56,639 nt of DNA from Lactonifactor sp. BIOML-A5 (GTDB lineage Bacteria > Bacillota > Clostridia > Lachnospirales > Lachnospiraceae). Each line of letters opens with the position of its first letter. The stretch's first letter is position 1. Below, in pieces: positions 35,704 to 44,962 of this stretch. Under the pieces are notes generated by a model. The model searched no databases. It was not told the origin of the DNA and saw nothing but the letters and a program-made list of their open reading frames with translations. The stretch is from positions 1-56,639 of the forward strand of contig NZ_WKYV01000028.1 in assembly GCF_009677585.1 (NCBI RefSeq). Reading direction: 5' to 3'. Made by a program: the position numbers and the translations under genes.

Positions 35704-36716
35704 GATAACTCCATCCTTTGTTTCATCAGCAGGTAAAAATAAAAGGGTGCCCCAATGAGTCCGGTTAATATACTTAATGGAAGCTCCGCACTTGTCAGAA
35801 TTCTGGCCAGTGTATCAACCAGCAGCAAAAAAGCAGCCCCCAGCACCCCTGATACCGGGATTACCCTGCAGTTATCTGCTCCGGATATTATCCGGCTGAA
35901 ATGGGGGATAACAAGCCCAATCCACCCGATAGTTCCGCTGATACATACTGCACTTGCAGTAAGCACCGTCGCACATATGATAATCAGCCCTCTGGTTCTT
36001 CCAATAGAAACCCCAAGGGTCTTTGCTTCCTGTTCGCCCAGGGACAGAAGATTTACCCTCCATCTCAAAATAATCAGTATGCCTGCTGCCGCTGCAACCG
36101 GGGGACCCACCCACACAATATCCCTCCACACCGAATCAGCCAGACTTCCCAGCTGCCAGTGGGTGATGGATGCCAGCTGTGTCTCCGGATCTGCAAGATA
36201 CTTCAAAAGTCCCAGAATAGAATTCATAAACCCACTGATAATAACGCCGGCCAGCACCAGCGTCATCATAGAAGAATTCTTCACTACCTTCGGAATCAGT
36301 GTAGCAATCCCTACTGCCAGAATCCCCCCGGCAAAGGCAGCCACTTGAACAATTATAGAATTTCCGCCGAATAATATAGCCAAAGAGGCCCCTGCACACG
36401 CACCGGAGGAGACACCCAGCATATCCGGAGCTACCAGGGGATTTTTAAATACTCCCTGATAAGCAGCTCCCGAAAGAGAGAGCGCCCCTCCCACCATAAG
36501 GGCAGTAAGTATTCTGGGCAGCCGAAGTGTCCACACCACACTTTCAGCCTGCGCATCCCAGGATACCGGCAGGGATACCGCCTTTGACAACAGTATTTTG
36601 ACAACGGTAACCGGATCAATATGGTATCTTCCCATCCCAGCGGCAGTCACTGCAAGAAGTGCTGTTCCTGCCGCCATTGCTGTCAGTACCATCCTAAATG
36701 ATTTTTTGCTTTTCAT
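35700..36716 (-). CDS. ABC transporter permease, FecCD/BtuC type
   Basis: A 338-residue permease with about ten membrane helices. Family signatures are L-R-L-P-R-I-L-T-A near 65-73, the G-A-x-Y-Q-G-V-F-K-N-P-L-V-A-P-D-M-L-G motif near 84-103 and G-L-V-I-P-H near 268. It imports siderophores, haem or cobalamin as a homodimer with two ATPases. It overlaps the binding-protein gene by four bases. Confidence 0.95.
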   Translation of the reverse strand: MKSKKSFRMVLTAMAAGTALLAVTAAGMGRYHIDPVTVVKILLSKAVSLPVSWDAQAESVVWTLRLPRILTALMVGGALSLSGAAYQGVFKNPLVAPDMLGVSSGACAGASLAILFGGNSIIVQVAAFAGGILAVGIATLIPKVVKNSSMMTLVLAGVIISGFMNSILGLLKYLADPETQLASITHWQLGSLADSVWRDIVWVGPPVAAAAGILIILRWRVNLLSLGEQEAKTLGVSIGRTRGLIIICATVLTASAVCISGTIGWIGLVIPHFSRIISGADNCRVIPVSGVLGAAFLLLVDTLARILTSAELPLSILTGLIGAPFYFYLLMKQRMELS

Positions 36717-37864
36717 GGCTTTTTACTGGAGGCATTAGCTTCACTCTGCATTATCTGCCCCAAATCTTCCTCTGTGAGTTCATAATTAAAGTAGGTTTTA
36801 AAGTATTCCTTTAGTTCTGTTTCCATATGAATATCCCCGAAAATCTCCGGCTGTATCAGCACAGCAAGCCACTCCATCATCAGAGGTGTTTCAACCCCAG
36901 GAGCATCCCAGCGGTAAAGTCCCATAGGTGCTTTGTATACCCGGCGGTTTACCACTGCATTAACGCTGCTCCAGTCCTGGCCGTCTATCTTATTCTCATA
37001 CAGATCAGAAGGGAGGAAGGTATCAAAGTTGCTCAGTAAGATAATATCCGGATTAATCTCCAGGATTTCTTCCATTGTTATCTGTGTGCTGTCCCCGGCC
37101 ACATTATCCGCTCCTGCCAGCTCCAGAGCCTCTTTTATAAAATTGTCATTCCCCTGGAGATCCAGCTGGGCATTCCGCAGATAGAGAACCTTGGGCTTGT
37201 CTGCCTGCTCTACCTTATCGCTGTACGATTTTATTTTCTCATATGTATCCGTATAGGCATCCATAAACTGCTGGGCACGGTCGTCCTTTCCCAACAACTG
37301 ACCCATAGCCTTAAGGCTTGCCTGCAGTTCCTCAACCGTCTCGTTTTTTACCATAATGGGCGCAATGCCTAATTCCTTCAGCTGCCTGGCCTCATCAGTC
37401 TCATAATCCCAGATAACCGCAGCTTGAATCCCCAGATTTACCCATTCTTCCATATTAATAGAAAAATCTTTGCCGATACTGCTGGTATCTGCGGTACCAT
37501 AATGGGGATCCAGCTTTTCCAGAAAACACCCTGTATAGGCGCTCATAGCGGTGGGATGTATGGCGGTCAGCCGTTCAGAACTTCCGTCTATGGCATAGAT
37601 AACCGAGGCCCAGGGAATAGGCACCACTGCAATCTTGGAGAGATCCTCCGGAACCTCCACCACATTCCCCGCTGCATCTGTTACTGTGCGCGTTCCCTGT
37701 GATACTTCTTTTTCTTTCCCATTCTCCTTACCCTGTGTCTCCTGCCCCTCTGTACTGTCCTTCTGTGTCTTGCCCTCAGAACCACATCCGCCCAGTACGG
37801 CAGCTCCCATAAGAATGCACATCATTGCAGCTGCCAGTTTTGTCTTCCACTTCTTGTTTTTCAT
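36713..37864 (-). CDS. Metal-chelate/corrinoid-binding lipoprotein
   Basis: A 383-residue helical-backbone binding protein (FepB/BtuF fold). The lipobox is V-L-G-G-C near residue 26, followed by a charged linker and the binding domain, with the typical phrase L-S-N-F-D-T-F. The frame can begin at TTG eight codons earlier, but ATG at 37864 has GGAAGGG at good spacing. It is the first gene behind a cobalamin-type riboswitch, so a cobalamin or other corrinoid is the likely ligand. Iron-siderophore or another tetrapyrrole remains possible. Confidence 0.9.
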   Translation of the reverse strand: MKNKKWKTKLAAAMMCILMGAAVLGGCGSEGKTQKDSTEGQETQGKENGKEKEVSQGTRTVTDAAGNVVEVPEDLSKIAVVPIPWASVIYAIDGSSERLTAIHPTAMSAYTGCFLEKLDPHYGTADTSSIGKDFSINMEEWVNLGIQAAVIWDYETDEARQLKELGIAPIMVKNETVEELQASLKAMGQLLGKDDRAQQFMDAYTDTYEKIKSYSDKVEQADKPKVLYLRNAQLDLQGNDNFIKEALELAGADNVAGDSTQITMEEILEINPDIILLSNFDTFLPSDLYENKIDGQDWSSVNAVVNRRVYKAPMGLYRWDAPGVETPLMMEWLAVLIQPEIFGDIHMETELKEYFKTYFNYELTEEDLGQIMQSEANASSKKP

Positions 37865-37889
37865 GTCTTCATTCCCTTCCTTTGTCAAT

Positions 37890-38123
37890 AAAAAAACCTC
37901 TCCACGGGAACATGGAAAGGTTACAACGACAACTACATCGTCAAACCCTTATCCAATGACCCGTTGGATAGAGTTTACCAACAAAATATTTAAGTATCCT
38001 GGCTTGACTTCAACATCTGGATATGACTTCCCGGACGTAATGTCCAGTGTCCTGCTATATCCGACTCCGTCTTACAGTGGCGGCACCGCATCGGTTTTTC
38101 ACCGATTTCCATAAAATATTTTG
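37890..38123 (-). promoter_or_regulatory. Cobalamin riboswitch with intrinsic terminator
   Basis: On the minus strand ATCGGTGAAAAACCGATGCGG is close to the conserved cobalamin core. It is followed by GCCGCCACTGTAAG, GGAGTC, GCAGGA, CACTGG, GGGAAGTC and AAGTCAAGCCAGGATAC. The P1 stem pairs CAAAATATTT (38123-38114) with AAATATTTTG (37991-37982). A 12-bp terminator stem (37895-37922) with a U tract ends just before the first gene's RBS. Ligand binding should stop transcription of the importer and nitrogenase-like genes. Confidence 0.92.
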
Positions 38124-38138
38124 CTTATAATTTCTTGT

Positions 38139-38167
38139 ATTGTATCACACAAAGGATAGGGAATCAA
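38139..38167 (-). promoter_or_regulatory. Promoter of the riboswitch operon
   Basis: The minus strand reads TTGATT, 17 bases, TACAAT, starting transcription just before the riboswitch P1 stem. Confidence 0.75.
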
Positions 38168-38255
38168 GAATTGTTCCTATCTGCATTTTTCATTGCCAGC
38201 TATCAATTTTTTTGATAGTATAGACTCAAAATAACAAAGGGGGAACCATATCATA

Positions 38256-39182
38256 ATGAAAATGACCTTGCAGAACTTAAAATATATTATAGAAATAGCA
38301 GACAGCAATTCCTTCTCCAGAGCGGCAAAAAACCTTTATGTATCTCAGTCAACCTTGTCAACCGCTGTGCAGGATGTAGAACAGAGTCTGGGCATACGCC
38401 TTTTTCACCGGAGCAACAGAGGAGTAACTCTTACCTTTGACGGAGAAGATTTTATCAGGTATGCACGAGAGATAGTAGAAAAATCTGAGTATTTGGAAAA
38501 TCGATATCAGACGAAAAATCTTCTGCTCATGCATTTTTCCGTCTCCTGTCAGCACTTGCCCTTTGCGGTAAGAGCTTTTAATAAAATGCTGAATGAATTA
38601 GAACTATCCAATTTTGATTTCGCCATACGGGAATGCAATACAGCTTCCGTTATACACGACGTAGCATCGGCAAGAAGCGAGATTGGTATTCTTTCCTCCA
38701 CAGAAGATCACCTGGAAGCGCTGAGAAAGAATCTTTCTTCCTATGATCTGGACTATACCCAGCTTGCAGTACTTCCCTGTTACATATTTATTCGGTCAAA
38801 ACATCCTCTGGCTCACAAAAAACATCTCTCCTTAAAAGATATGGAAACCTTCCCCTTTGTCACCTATGACCAGGAAAACAGCCACTCTCATTTAACAGAA
38901 GAAATACTATTCTACAATATACTCAGTAGAAATATTCATGTAAGCGATCGCTGTACAAAGATAGCCTTAATCCGGAATACCGACTGCTTCAGCATAGGAT
39001 CCGATTTAACAAACAGCAATGCAGATGCATTTCACAAAGGTCTGGGGGAAATCATCCCAATCCCTTTGGAAGAACCACTTGGGTTCCTTCATGCAGGATA
39101 TATCACAAAAAAGCAATATCCCTTAAGCCAGACCGGCATCTCCTATCTGGAGCACCTGAGACATGAAATTGCAGCCTTATAG
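38256..39182 (+). CDS. LysR family transcriptional regulator
   Basis: A 308-residue regulator with an N-terminal winged helix (about 1-60; F-S-R-A-A-K-N-L-Y-V-S-Q-S-T-L-S) and a C-terminal substrate-binding-like domain (about 90-300). It is divergent from the riboswitch operon, with about 90 bases between promoter regions, and could regulate it. I see no clear T-n11-A box. Either of two near Met codons could start it; GGGGGA lies 11-17 bases upstream of them. Confidence 0.93.
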   Translation: MKMTLQNLKYIIEIADSNSFSRAAKNLYVSQSTLSTAVQDVEQSLGIRLFHRSNRGVTLTFDGEDFIRYAREIVEKSEYLENRYQTKNLLLMHFSVSCQHLPFAVRAFNKMLNELELSNFDFAIRECNTASVIHDVASARSEIGILSSTEDHLEALRKNLSSYDLDYTQLAVLPCYIFIRSKHPLAHKKHLSLKDMETFPFVTYDQENSHSHLTEEILFYNILSRNIHVSDRCTKIALIRNTDCFSIGSDLTNSNADAFHKGLGEIIPIPLEEPLGFLHAGYITKKQYPLSQTGISYLEHLRHEIAAL

Positions 39183-39202
39183 TATAATTTGGGACGTAAT
39201 TT

Positions 39203-39280
39203 GGGACGTGTTCCTTTTAGAAAGAACACGTCCCAAATTAGGATCAGGGTGTCCCTTTTTCGGACTGACCTGTCCCCTTT
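39203..39280. repeat. Dispersed palindromic element, copy B
   Basis: A near-perfect 32-bp palindrome (39203-39234, GGGACGTGTTC and complement) has a tail containing GTGTCCC and CTGTCCCC followed by TTTTT. A partial extra copy, TTTGGGACGTAA, precedes it. It fills the gap between the convergent LysR and choline-binding genes and may act as their terminator. Confidence 0.88.
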
Positions 39281-39287
39281 TTATAAC

Positions 39288-40109
39288 CTATCTCGTCTTT
39301 GTCCACACCCCAGACTGATTAACGTAATATTTGCCTATCCAGGCCTCTTCCAGCATTGCCCCATCTGATTGGAGATAGTACCATTTATTCCGATCTTCAA
39401 TCCATCCGGTTGCCATTGCTCCACTGCCTTTCAGATAATACCAGGTTCTTCCTTCCTGAAACCAGCCTGTTACCATTACTCCATTGTCCTTTAAATAGTA
39501 CCAGGTATTCCCGTTGTATAACCATCCAGTTGCCATCGCTCCGCTGCTTTTCAGGTAGTACCAGATACTGCCTTCCTGCAGCCATCCGGTTGCCATGGCA
39601 CCACTGTTTTTTAGGTAATACCAGGTTCTTCCATCCTGATACCACCCGGTTACCATTTTTCCATTGTCTTTTAGATAATACCAGGTATTCCCATCCAGCA
39701 GCCAGCCAGTGGCCATCGCTCCACTAGATTTCATGTAATACCATGTATTCTCTTCTAATAACCAGCCAGTAGCCATTACCCCATTTTCATTCAGATAATA
39801 CCAGCTTCTTCCCTGCTGCAACCAGCCAGTGGCTCTGTATCCATCCTGTTTTAAGTAATACCATTCATTGTCGATAAATTTCCATTGAGATACGTAGTAG
39901 CCCCCATCTGCTGTATAATATCTCCATCCCCAGGGATCCTGCCTCCAACCACCCAGTTCCTCTTGTTCTGACAAAGTCTCTGTCTTACCCCCAAAGTCTT
40001 CAGCTGCATTCATATCCTGCGCTAAAGCAGTCCTTGAATACATTGCCATCCACAGAGCTGCTAAAAGTACAAAAAGGACCGGTTGGATTTTTTTAACATT
40101 CTTTCTCAT
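39288..40109 (-). CDS. Secreted choline-binding-repeat protein without catalytic domain
   Basis: A 273-residue exported protein: signal peptide (about 1-32, ending T-A-L-A-Q), a short spacer, then about ten cell-wall-binding repeats of about 20 residues with the G-x-T-W-Y-Y-L-K core. Its last residues (K-Y-Y-V-N-Q-S-G-V-W-T-K-T-R) nearly match the end of the arabinofuranosidase. I chose ATG at 40109 (RBS AAGGAGAGG) over a start 30 codons upstream, because the signal peptide begins here. With no enzyme domain it may be a wall adhesin or scaffold. Confidence 0.88.
   Translation of the reverse strand: MRKNVKKIQPVLFVLLAALWMAMYSRTALAQDMNAAEDFGGKTETLSEQEELGGWRQDPWGWRYYTADGGYYVSQWKFIDNEWYYLKQDGYRATGWLQQGRSWYYLNENGVMATGWLLEENTWYYMKSSGAMATGWLLDGNTWYYLKDNGKMVTGWYQDGRTWYYLKNSGAMATGWLQEGSIWYYLKSSGAMATGWLYNGNTWYYLKDNGVMVTGWFQEGRTWYYLKGSGAMATGWIEDRNKWYYLQSDGAMLEEAWIGKYYVNQSGVWTKTR
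39345..39860 (-). repeat. Tandem ~60-bp units encoding cell-wall-binding repeats
   Basis: Sixty-base periodic units similar to those at 333-836. They are more diverged from one another, so this array is older or less homogenised. Confidence 0.85.
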
Positions 40110-40321
40110 TTTATCCTCTCCTTGTAGATTAATAATATCTAACGTCACAAAAGTTATCCTCAATCTGTGCAATGGAAAGTCCGATATCAGCGAAGACATA
40201 TCGAATCAATCAGGATTGCGGAAGAATATGACTTAAATATCTTATAATTATATCATTTTACTTACTTATGCTCAATCTAAAAGGATTTTCAAAAATGCAC
40301 CCTGTTCAAATAGAATCTTTG

Positions 40322-41707
40322 CTACTTTATAAACCCAAACACATTCAGCAGCACAATCACTAATATCACCGGACAGATTACACAGGCAGAAAATTTATCA
40401 TACCAGGTTATTTTTCCATCCCTTCCATCTTGCAGAAGCTCTTTCCCGTACCGCTCCATCCCCCAAACTTTAACCGTGAAAAAGCAGATAAGCAGGCAGC
40501 CCAAAGGCATTAAAAAATATCCGGTAAAGCAGTCCAGCCAGTCATAAAAATCATACATCTGAATCCCCGTGGCAAACGGCCAGGGCAGCTTTGCATTTTT
40601 TAATACCCCGAAACCAAGAGAGACAAAAATACTTAAAAAATATACTACACTGGAAGTTATGACAAGCGCTTTTTTATGGGTTGTCTTCAAAACCTCCTGT
40701 ACATATACCGTAGGTATTTCTATTACCGTGACATATGTAGAAATCACCGCAAAAAACAGCGCTGCAAAAAACAATGTTCCCACGGCCCTTCCCCCCGGAA
40801 GATTGCCGAATATCATAGTCATCGCCTCAAACACTAAGGCTTTGCCTGAAGTCATCTCCATACCGCTGCCAACCACTGATGGTATTACCAAAAGCCCTGC
40901 CACAAAAGCAACCAAGGTATCACAAAAGATCACCATGAGAGAATCCTTCTTTATATTATGAGATTCTGGTATACTGGCCCCCAGCGTGGAATAAATCCCG
41001 CACCCTATCCCCACCGAAAACATTACCTGAGAGCAGACATCGGCAAATACTTTCCAGGTAAAGTTATGAAAATCCGGTACCAGGTAATACCTCAGTCCCT
41101 TAGCCGCCCCTGGTATCTTAATCAATGCCCACACGGCACAGGCGAGCAGAATAAAAAGCAAAGCCGGCATGATAACCTTAGAAACCTTTTCCACCAGCTG
41201 AGTAATTCCGCTGAATAACAGAAACACTACCAGAACCATAACAATCCCGGCATAAATATTAGGTGAGACGGATTTTTCAATATGTCGGTCAAAAAATGCA
41301 CTGGGATCCGTCCCAAAATCAACTCCGGTTGCAAATGCCACAAGATACTTAAGCACCCATCCGCTGACAACAATATAAAATACACCCACAAAGAACTCAC
41401 AGAATATATTGACAGCACCTACAAAACGGAATTTTTTATTAACACTTCCGTAGTCCGCGGCCGCGTTAGACTTGCCATAGCGGCCCACAGTACTCTCCAT
41501 CTTTACTATAGGATATCCAAACACCACCGACAGGATAATATACGCCACCAGAAAAGCGCCCCCTCCTCCTGCATAGGCGAGATAAGGAAATCTCCATATA
41601 TTTCCAAGTCCTATGGCTGCGCCAGCCGCAACCATAATATAGCCAAAACTATTGCCCCACTGAGCCTTCGTATGCTCCGGATTACTCTCCAATTTAGTTT
41701 CTCTCAT
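40322..41707 (-). CDS. Sodium-dependent amino-acid symporter (NSS/SNF family)
   Basis: A 461-residue LeuT-like transporter. The first helix has G-A-A-I-G-L-G-N-I-W-R-F-P-Y (unwound sodium and substrate site), followed by G-G-G-A-F; about eleven membrane segments follow. The family imports amino acids with Na+. It is the last gene of the butyrate kinase operon, 73 bases after the truncated MFS gene, and probably supplies the amino acids fermented by the surrounding enzymes. RBS AAAAGGAG. Confidence 0.93.
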   Translation of the reverse strand: MRETKLESNPEHTKAQWGNSFGYIMVAAGAAIGLGNIWRFPYLAYAGGGGAFLVAYIILSVVFGYPIVKMESTVGRYGKSNAAADYGSVNKKFRFVGAVNIFCEFFVGVFYIVVSGWVLKYLVAFATGVDFGTDPSAFFDRHIEKSVSPNIYAGIVMVLVVFLLFSGITQLVEKVSKVIMPALLFILLACAVWALIKIPGAAKGLRYYLVPDFHNFTWKVFADVCSQVMFSVGIGCGIYSTLGASIPESHNIKKDSLMVIFCDTLVAFVAGLLVIPSVVGSGMEMTSGKALVFEAMTMIFGNLPGGRAVGTLFFAALFFAVISTYVTVIEIPTVYVQEVLKTTHKKALVITSSVVYFLSIFVSLGFGVLKNAKLPWPFATGIQMYDFYDWLDCFTGYFLMPLGCLLICFFTVKVWGMERYGKELLQDGRDGKITWYDKFSACVICPVILVIVLLNVFGFIK

Positions 41708-41779
41708 AGATCCTTCTCCTTTTTTCGGATTAAAAGATGCTGGCCGGCTTTCTATATTAAGCGCTTTCTATATCAAGTT

Positions 41780-42913
41780 TTACATCTTCTGCGTAAACTG
41801 AAACAAATCCGGGGAGAATCCTAAAGCTGCTGCAATTCCAATAGTAGATGCGGTATACTCCCTGGCAACTCCAGCTTCAGTAATCGTAGCATAATAGGCA
41901 CCTCTCCCTACATATACAATTCCTGAAAGCACGATGGTTAGAGTGATAAGAACCACTGCATTTACCCCAGTTTTTGCATTCAGCAGATAGACGAACCCTA
42001 AGATACCTACAATATACACGCCTATCAGTACCTTAGAAGGGGACTTAATTTTGTCTGTAAGCCATCCTCCCACCGGTGCTCCAATAAGAGTCATACCATG
42101 CTGTCTCAAAATCGCTACCCATCCGGTGAACACTACGGTAACCCCCAGTACATCTGTAAAATAAGGGGTAAAGTATGACATAGTAGTTAAAAATGAGTAC
42201 ACTGCAAAGATACTGATCCCAACCAGCCATGTAGCAGGATTCTTAATAATCACAAGAAAATCTTTTCCCAGATTCCCTTTCGGTGCCTCAGCCGGGGATA
42301 CTTCTGCCTGAGGCACCTTCTTCTTTTTCGGGTTATCCAGAACAAAGGCCACAATAGCAGTGAGAACAAAGGAAAGAATTCCGATTCCAATAATAGCTGC
42401 CTTCATGCCTGCCACGCCTTCCAAAAATTTAACATAGATAGCCATCATAATAGCATTAAAGATAATATTAAACAGTCCGATCATAGATTCATTGATACCG
42501 AAAACCTTCCCCTGGTTCTCGTCCGTAGCCAGCTCCCGCACAATCTTTATGTGAGTGGGGTAATTCATAAACAGACTGGACACTGCGAATCCGATCCAGC
42601 AGATAACTGCCATTACATAGTTCGGGCTGATTACAAAAATTAAAGACAGCACACCATTTAAAAACACAGATGCAACATACACATATTTATAATTGAATCG
42701 GTCGGCAACCCATCCGCCGATAGGTGCGCCAAATATATTACCGAAACCATAGATGGTCAGAAGCAGTCCCATCTGTACATTCGTTGCCCCAAGAAAATCC
42801 TGGAACGGATTATACCAAATATACTGAATAAACGGCACAATATAAACAATTGACCAGCAGGCCCCCAGAACTACCAGGGTGAAAAGTACTTTAACAGATA
42901 ACTTTTTTTCCAA
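41780..42913 (-). CDS. MFS transporter, C-terminally truncated
   Basis: A 377-residue major facilitator protein with ten full helices and part of an eleventh, ending F-S-P-D-L-F-Q-F-T-Q-K-M. Related proteins usually continue through helix 12 for about 40-50 residues. It starts with TTG at 42913 behind GGAGGAG. A 15-bp direct repeat (GCTTTCTATAT-T/C-AAG) lies just past the stop, at about 41747-41776, possibly marking the deletion or duplication that shortened it. It lies in the amino-acid fermentation operon, so the intact form may have moved a carboxylic or amino acid. It may be non-functional. Confidence 0.8.
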   Translation of the reverse strand: MEKKLSVKVLFTLVVLGACWSIVYIVPFIQYIWYNPFQDFLGATNVQMGLLLTIYGFGNIFGAPIGGWVADRFNYKYVYVASVFLNGVLSLIFVISPNYVMAVICWIGFAVSSLFMNYPTHIKIVRELATDENQGKVFGINESMIGLFNIIFNAIMMAIYVKFLEGVAGMKAAIIGIGILSFVLTAIVAFVLDNPKKKKVPQAEVSPAEAPKGNLGKDFLVIIKNPATWLVGISIFAVYSFLTTMSYFTPYFTDVLGVTVVFTGWVAILRQHGMTLIGAPVGGWLTDKIKSPSKVLIGVYIVGILGFVYLLNAKTGVNAVVLITLTIVLSGIVYVGRGAYYATITEAGVAREYTASTIGIAAALGFSPDLFQFTQKM

Positions 42914-42930
42914 TTTTCGCTCCTCCTCTT

Positions 42931-43827
42931 CTACTTGGCAGCTGCCAGACAGGCCAAGGCAATAGAATTGATTTTAATTTCCGGTGTGTCTGAACGGGAT
43001 CCAAGAATCACAGGGGCTGCCGCACCTAATACAATTCCGGCCCATTTTGCCTGATTAAAATGCAGCCAGGATTTCCCCATAATATTTCCCGCCTCTATAT
43101 TAGGGAAGATCAGCAAATCTACATCCCCCGCTATTTTACTCTGAATGCCCTTGTGTTCTGCCGCAGCTTTGTCAAAAGCGATGTCAAAAGAAATAGGGCC
43201 CTCCGGAATACAGGGAGGAATTTCTCCCTTTGCAGCCATCTCTGTTAAAGCTGCAGCCTCTACTGTGGAAATCACTTTTGGATCCAGCATCTCATTGGCT
43301 GTTAGAATGGCTGTCTTAGGCCGTTCCAGTCCAAACTTCTTCATTGCCTCCAGGGCATTGGTCATAATCACTTTTTTTTGTTCCAGATCCGGCGCCACAT
43401 TAATCCCGCTGTCTGATGCATAGATAAGCTTGTGATACTGCGGCAGCTGATAAACTGCTAGAAGGCTTAAAAGCCGCCCGGTCCGCAGCCCATATTCTTT
43501 GTTCAGAATTCCTCTCATATAAACCGCGGTATTTACAAGCCCTTTCATAAGAACATCTGCCTCCCGGTTATGTACCATAGTTACGGCCTTCACCAGAGAT
43601 TCTTCCTCGCTGCTGCATCCTACAATCTCATAATTCTTAAAACCTATTTCTTCTCCCACTGCCGCTATCTTTTTTTCATCTCCCACGAGAATAGGATTGA
43701 TAAATCCCATCTCTGCCGCATCCCTGACGGCTGTCATAACCGCCCGGTCCTCTGCAACTGCTACACATACCTTTCTGGGATCTGTCCGCTTCACCTGATC
43801 CAGCAGGTCATCAAAATTCTTAAGCAT
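42931..43827 (-). CDS. ptb: Phosphate butyryltransferase (acyl-CoA to acyl phosphate)
   Basis: Converts butyryl- or branched acyl-CoA plus phosphate to acyl phosphate and CoA. A 298-residue PTA/PTB-fold enzyme, with E-D-R-A-V near the N-terminus, G-R-L-L-S near 137 and P-N-I-E-A-G-N near 246. The size fits Ptb rather than longer phosphotransacetylases. ATG at 43827 is preferred because the upstream ATG at 43839 overlaps its RBS GGAGGAG. It lies 21 bases downstream of butyrate kinase. The branched 2-oxoacid oxidoreductase nearby suggests isobutyryl-, isovaleryl- or 2-methylbutyryl-CoA as substrate (inference). Confidence 0.92.
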   Translation of the reverse strand: MLKNFDDLLDQVKRTDPRKVCVAVAEDRAVMTAVRDAAEMGFINPILVGDEKKIAAVGEEIGFKNYEIVGCSSEEESLVKAVTMVHNREADVLMKGLVNTAVYMRGILNKEYGLRTGRLLSLLAVYQLPQYHKLIYASDSGINVAPDLEQKKVIMTNALEAMKKFGLERPKTAILTANEMLDPKVISTVEAAALTEMAAKGEIPPCIPEGPISFDIAFDKAAAEHKGIQSKIAGDVDLLIFPNIEAGNIMGKSWLHFNQAKWAGIVLGAAAPVILGSRSDTPEIKINSIALACLAAAK

Positions 43828-43848
43828 ATTCTCCTCCATTCCTGATCC

Positions 43849-44910
43849 TTACAGATACTCTTTCGCCTCTTCTTCATGATTCAGTACTCTTAGAGCTCCC
43901 AGCGCCAGCGCTTCCATCTCCATCTCCCCGGGAACCACTTCAATGGGCGCCAGGTAAGAGATTCTATCAGAAACCTCTGACACGACTTTCTGAGAATATG
44001 CAATTCCTCCGGTAAAAATAATTCTGTCTACCTTTCCTTTCAGGCTTGCTCCATAGAGGGCAATCTCCTTTGCTACCTGATAGGTAAATGCCCGGAAAAT
44101 AAGGCTGGCTTTTTCATCCCCGCTCTCTGCCATTTTCTCTACCTCTTCCATATCCTTGGTTCCCAGGTAGTCATACATTCCTCCGCATGAGCTAACCTTC
44201 CGGACCATCTCTTCCCGCGTATATCTGCCGGAATAGCATAGTTCGATCAGCTGATAGGTCAGGAGGCCGCCGCTGCGCTCCGGTGAGAAAGGTCCGTCTG
44301 TACGCCCACCGCTGCCATCTATCATTCTGCCTTTTTCGTGGGCAACAATAGAGATTCCTGACCCCAGATGGGCCACGATAAAGTTAAAGTCCTCATATCT
44401 CCCGCCCATTTTCTCCGCTGTCTTTCTTGCCACTGCTTTGTGGTTCAGGGCGTGGAACCAGCTTTTCTTCTCAAGATCTGACATTCCTGTTATCCTTGCA
44501 ACATCCTGCATCTCATCCACAGCAACGGGATCTACCACAAAGGAAGGTGCTCCTATGGCATCCCCGATATTCCGTGCAATTACTGCTCCCAGATTCGAGG
44601 CGTGCTCTCCGTTTACAGCGTTCTTTAAGTCCTCTACCATACGGTCATTCACCCGGTAGGTGCCTCCCGGAACGGGACGCATAAGACCTCCTCTGCCTAC
44701 CACACAGGCAAAGGAATCTAAGGGATGACCCGCTTCTTCCAGTATTCTAGTGATGATACCTGTCCGGTATTCATATTCATCAAAAACCGTAGGAAATGGC
44801 TGTAAATCCTCTCCCGTATGCTTTATGTTTCTCTTCAGAATTTCCTGCCTGCCTTCAAAGACAGAAAATTTAGTAGAGGAACCTCCGGGATTAATTACTA
44901 AAATCTTCAT
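43849..44910 (-). CDS. buk: Butyrate kinase (acyl phosphate to acid plus ATP)
   Basis: A 353-residue acetokinase/ASKHA-fold enzyme making ATP from butyryl or branched acyl phosphate. N-terminal phosphate motif I-N-P-G-G-S-S-T-K-F at 5-14, A-H-L-G-S-G-I-S near 207, D-G-S-G-G-R-T-D-G-P-F near 222 and F-T-G-G-I-A-Y near 300 are all present. First gene of the operon buk-ptb-MFS-NSS, behind a promoter with a conserved palindromic operator. RBS GTGAGGAT. Confidence 0.95.
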   Translation of the reverse strand: MKILVINPGGSSTKFSVFEGRQEILKRNIKHTGEDLQPFPTVFDEYEYRTGIITRILEEAGHPLDSFACVVGRGGLMRPVPGGTYRVNDRMVEDLKNAVNGEHASNLGAVIARNIGDAIGAPSFVVDPVAVDEMQDVARITGMSDLEKKSWFHALNHKAVARKTAEKMGGRYEDFNFIVAHLGSGISIVAHEKGRMIDGSGGRTDGPFSPERSGGLLTYQLIELCYSGRYTREEMVRKVSSCGGMYDYLGTKDMEEVEKMAESGDEKASLIFRAFTYQVAKEIALYGASLKGKVDRIIFTGGIAYSQKVVSEVSDRISYLAPIEVVPGEMEMEALALGALRVLNHEEEAKEYL

Positions 44911-44962
44911 GTTCCATCCTCACTTCTCAGTACATACTTTTGATTATGGATGTTCTAGTGAA

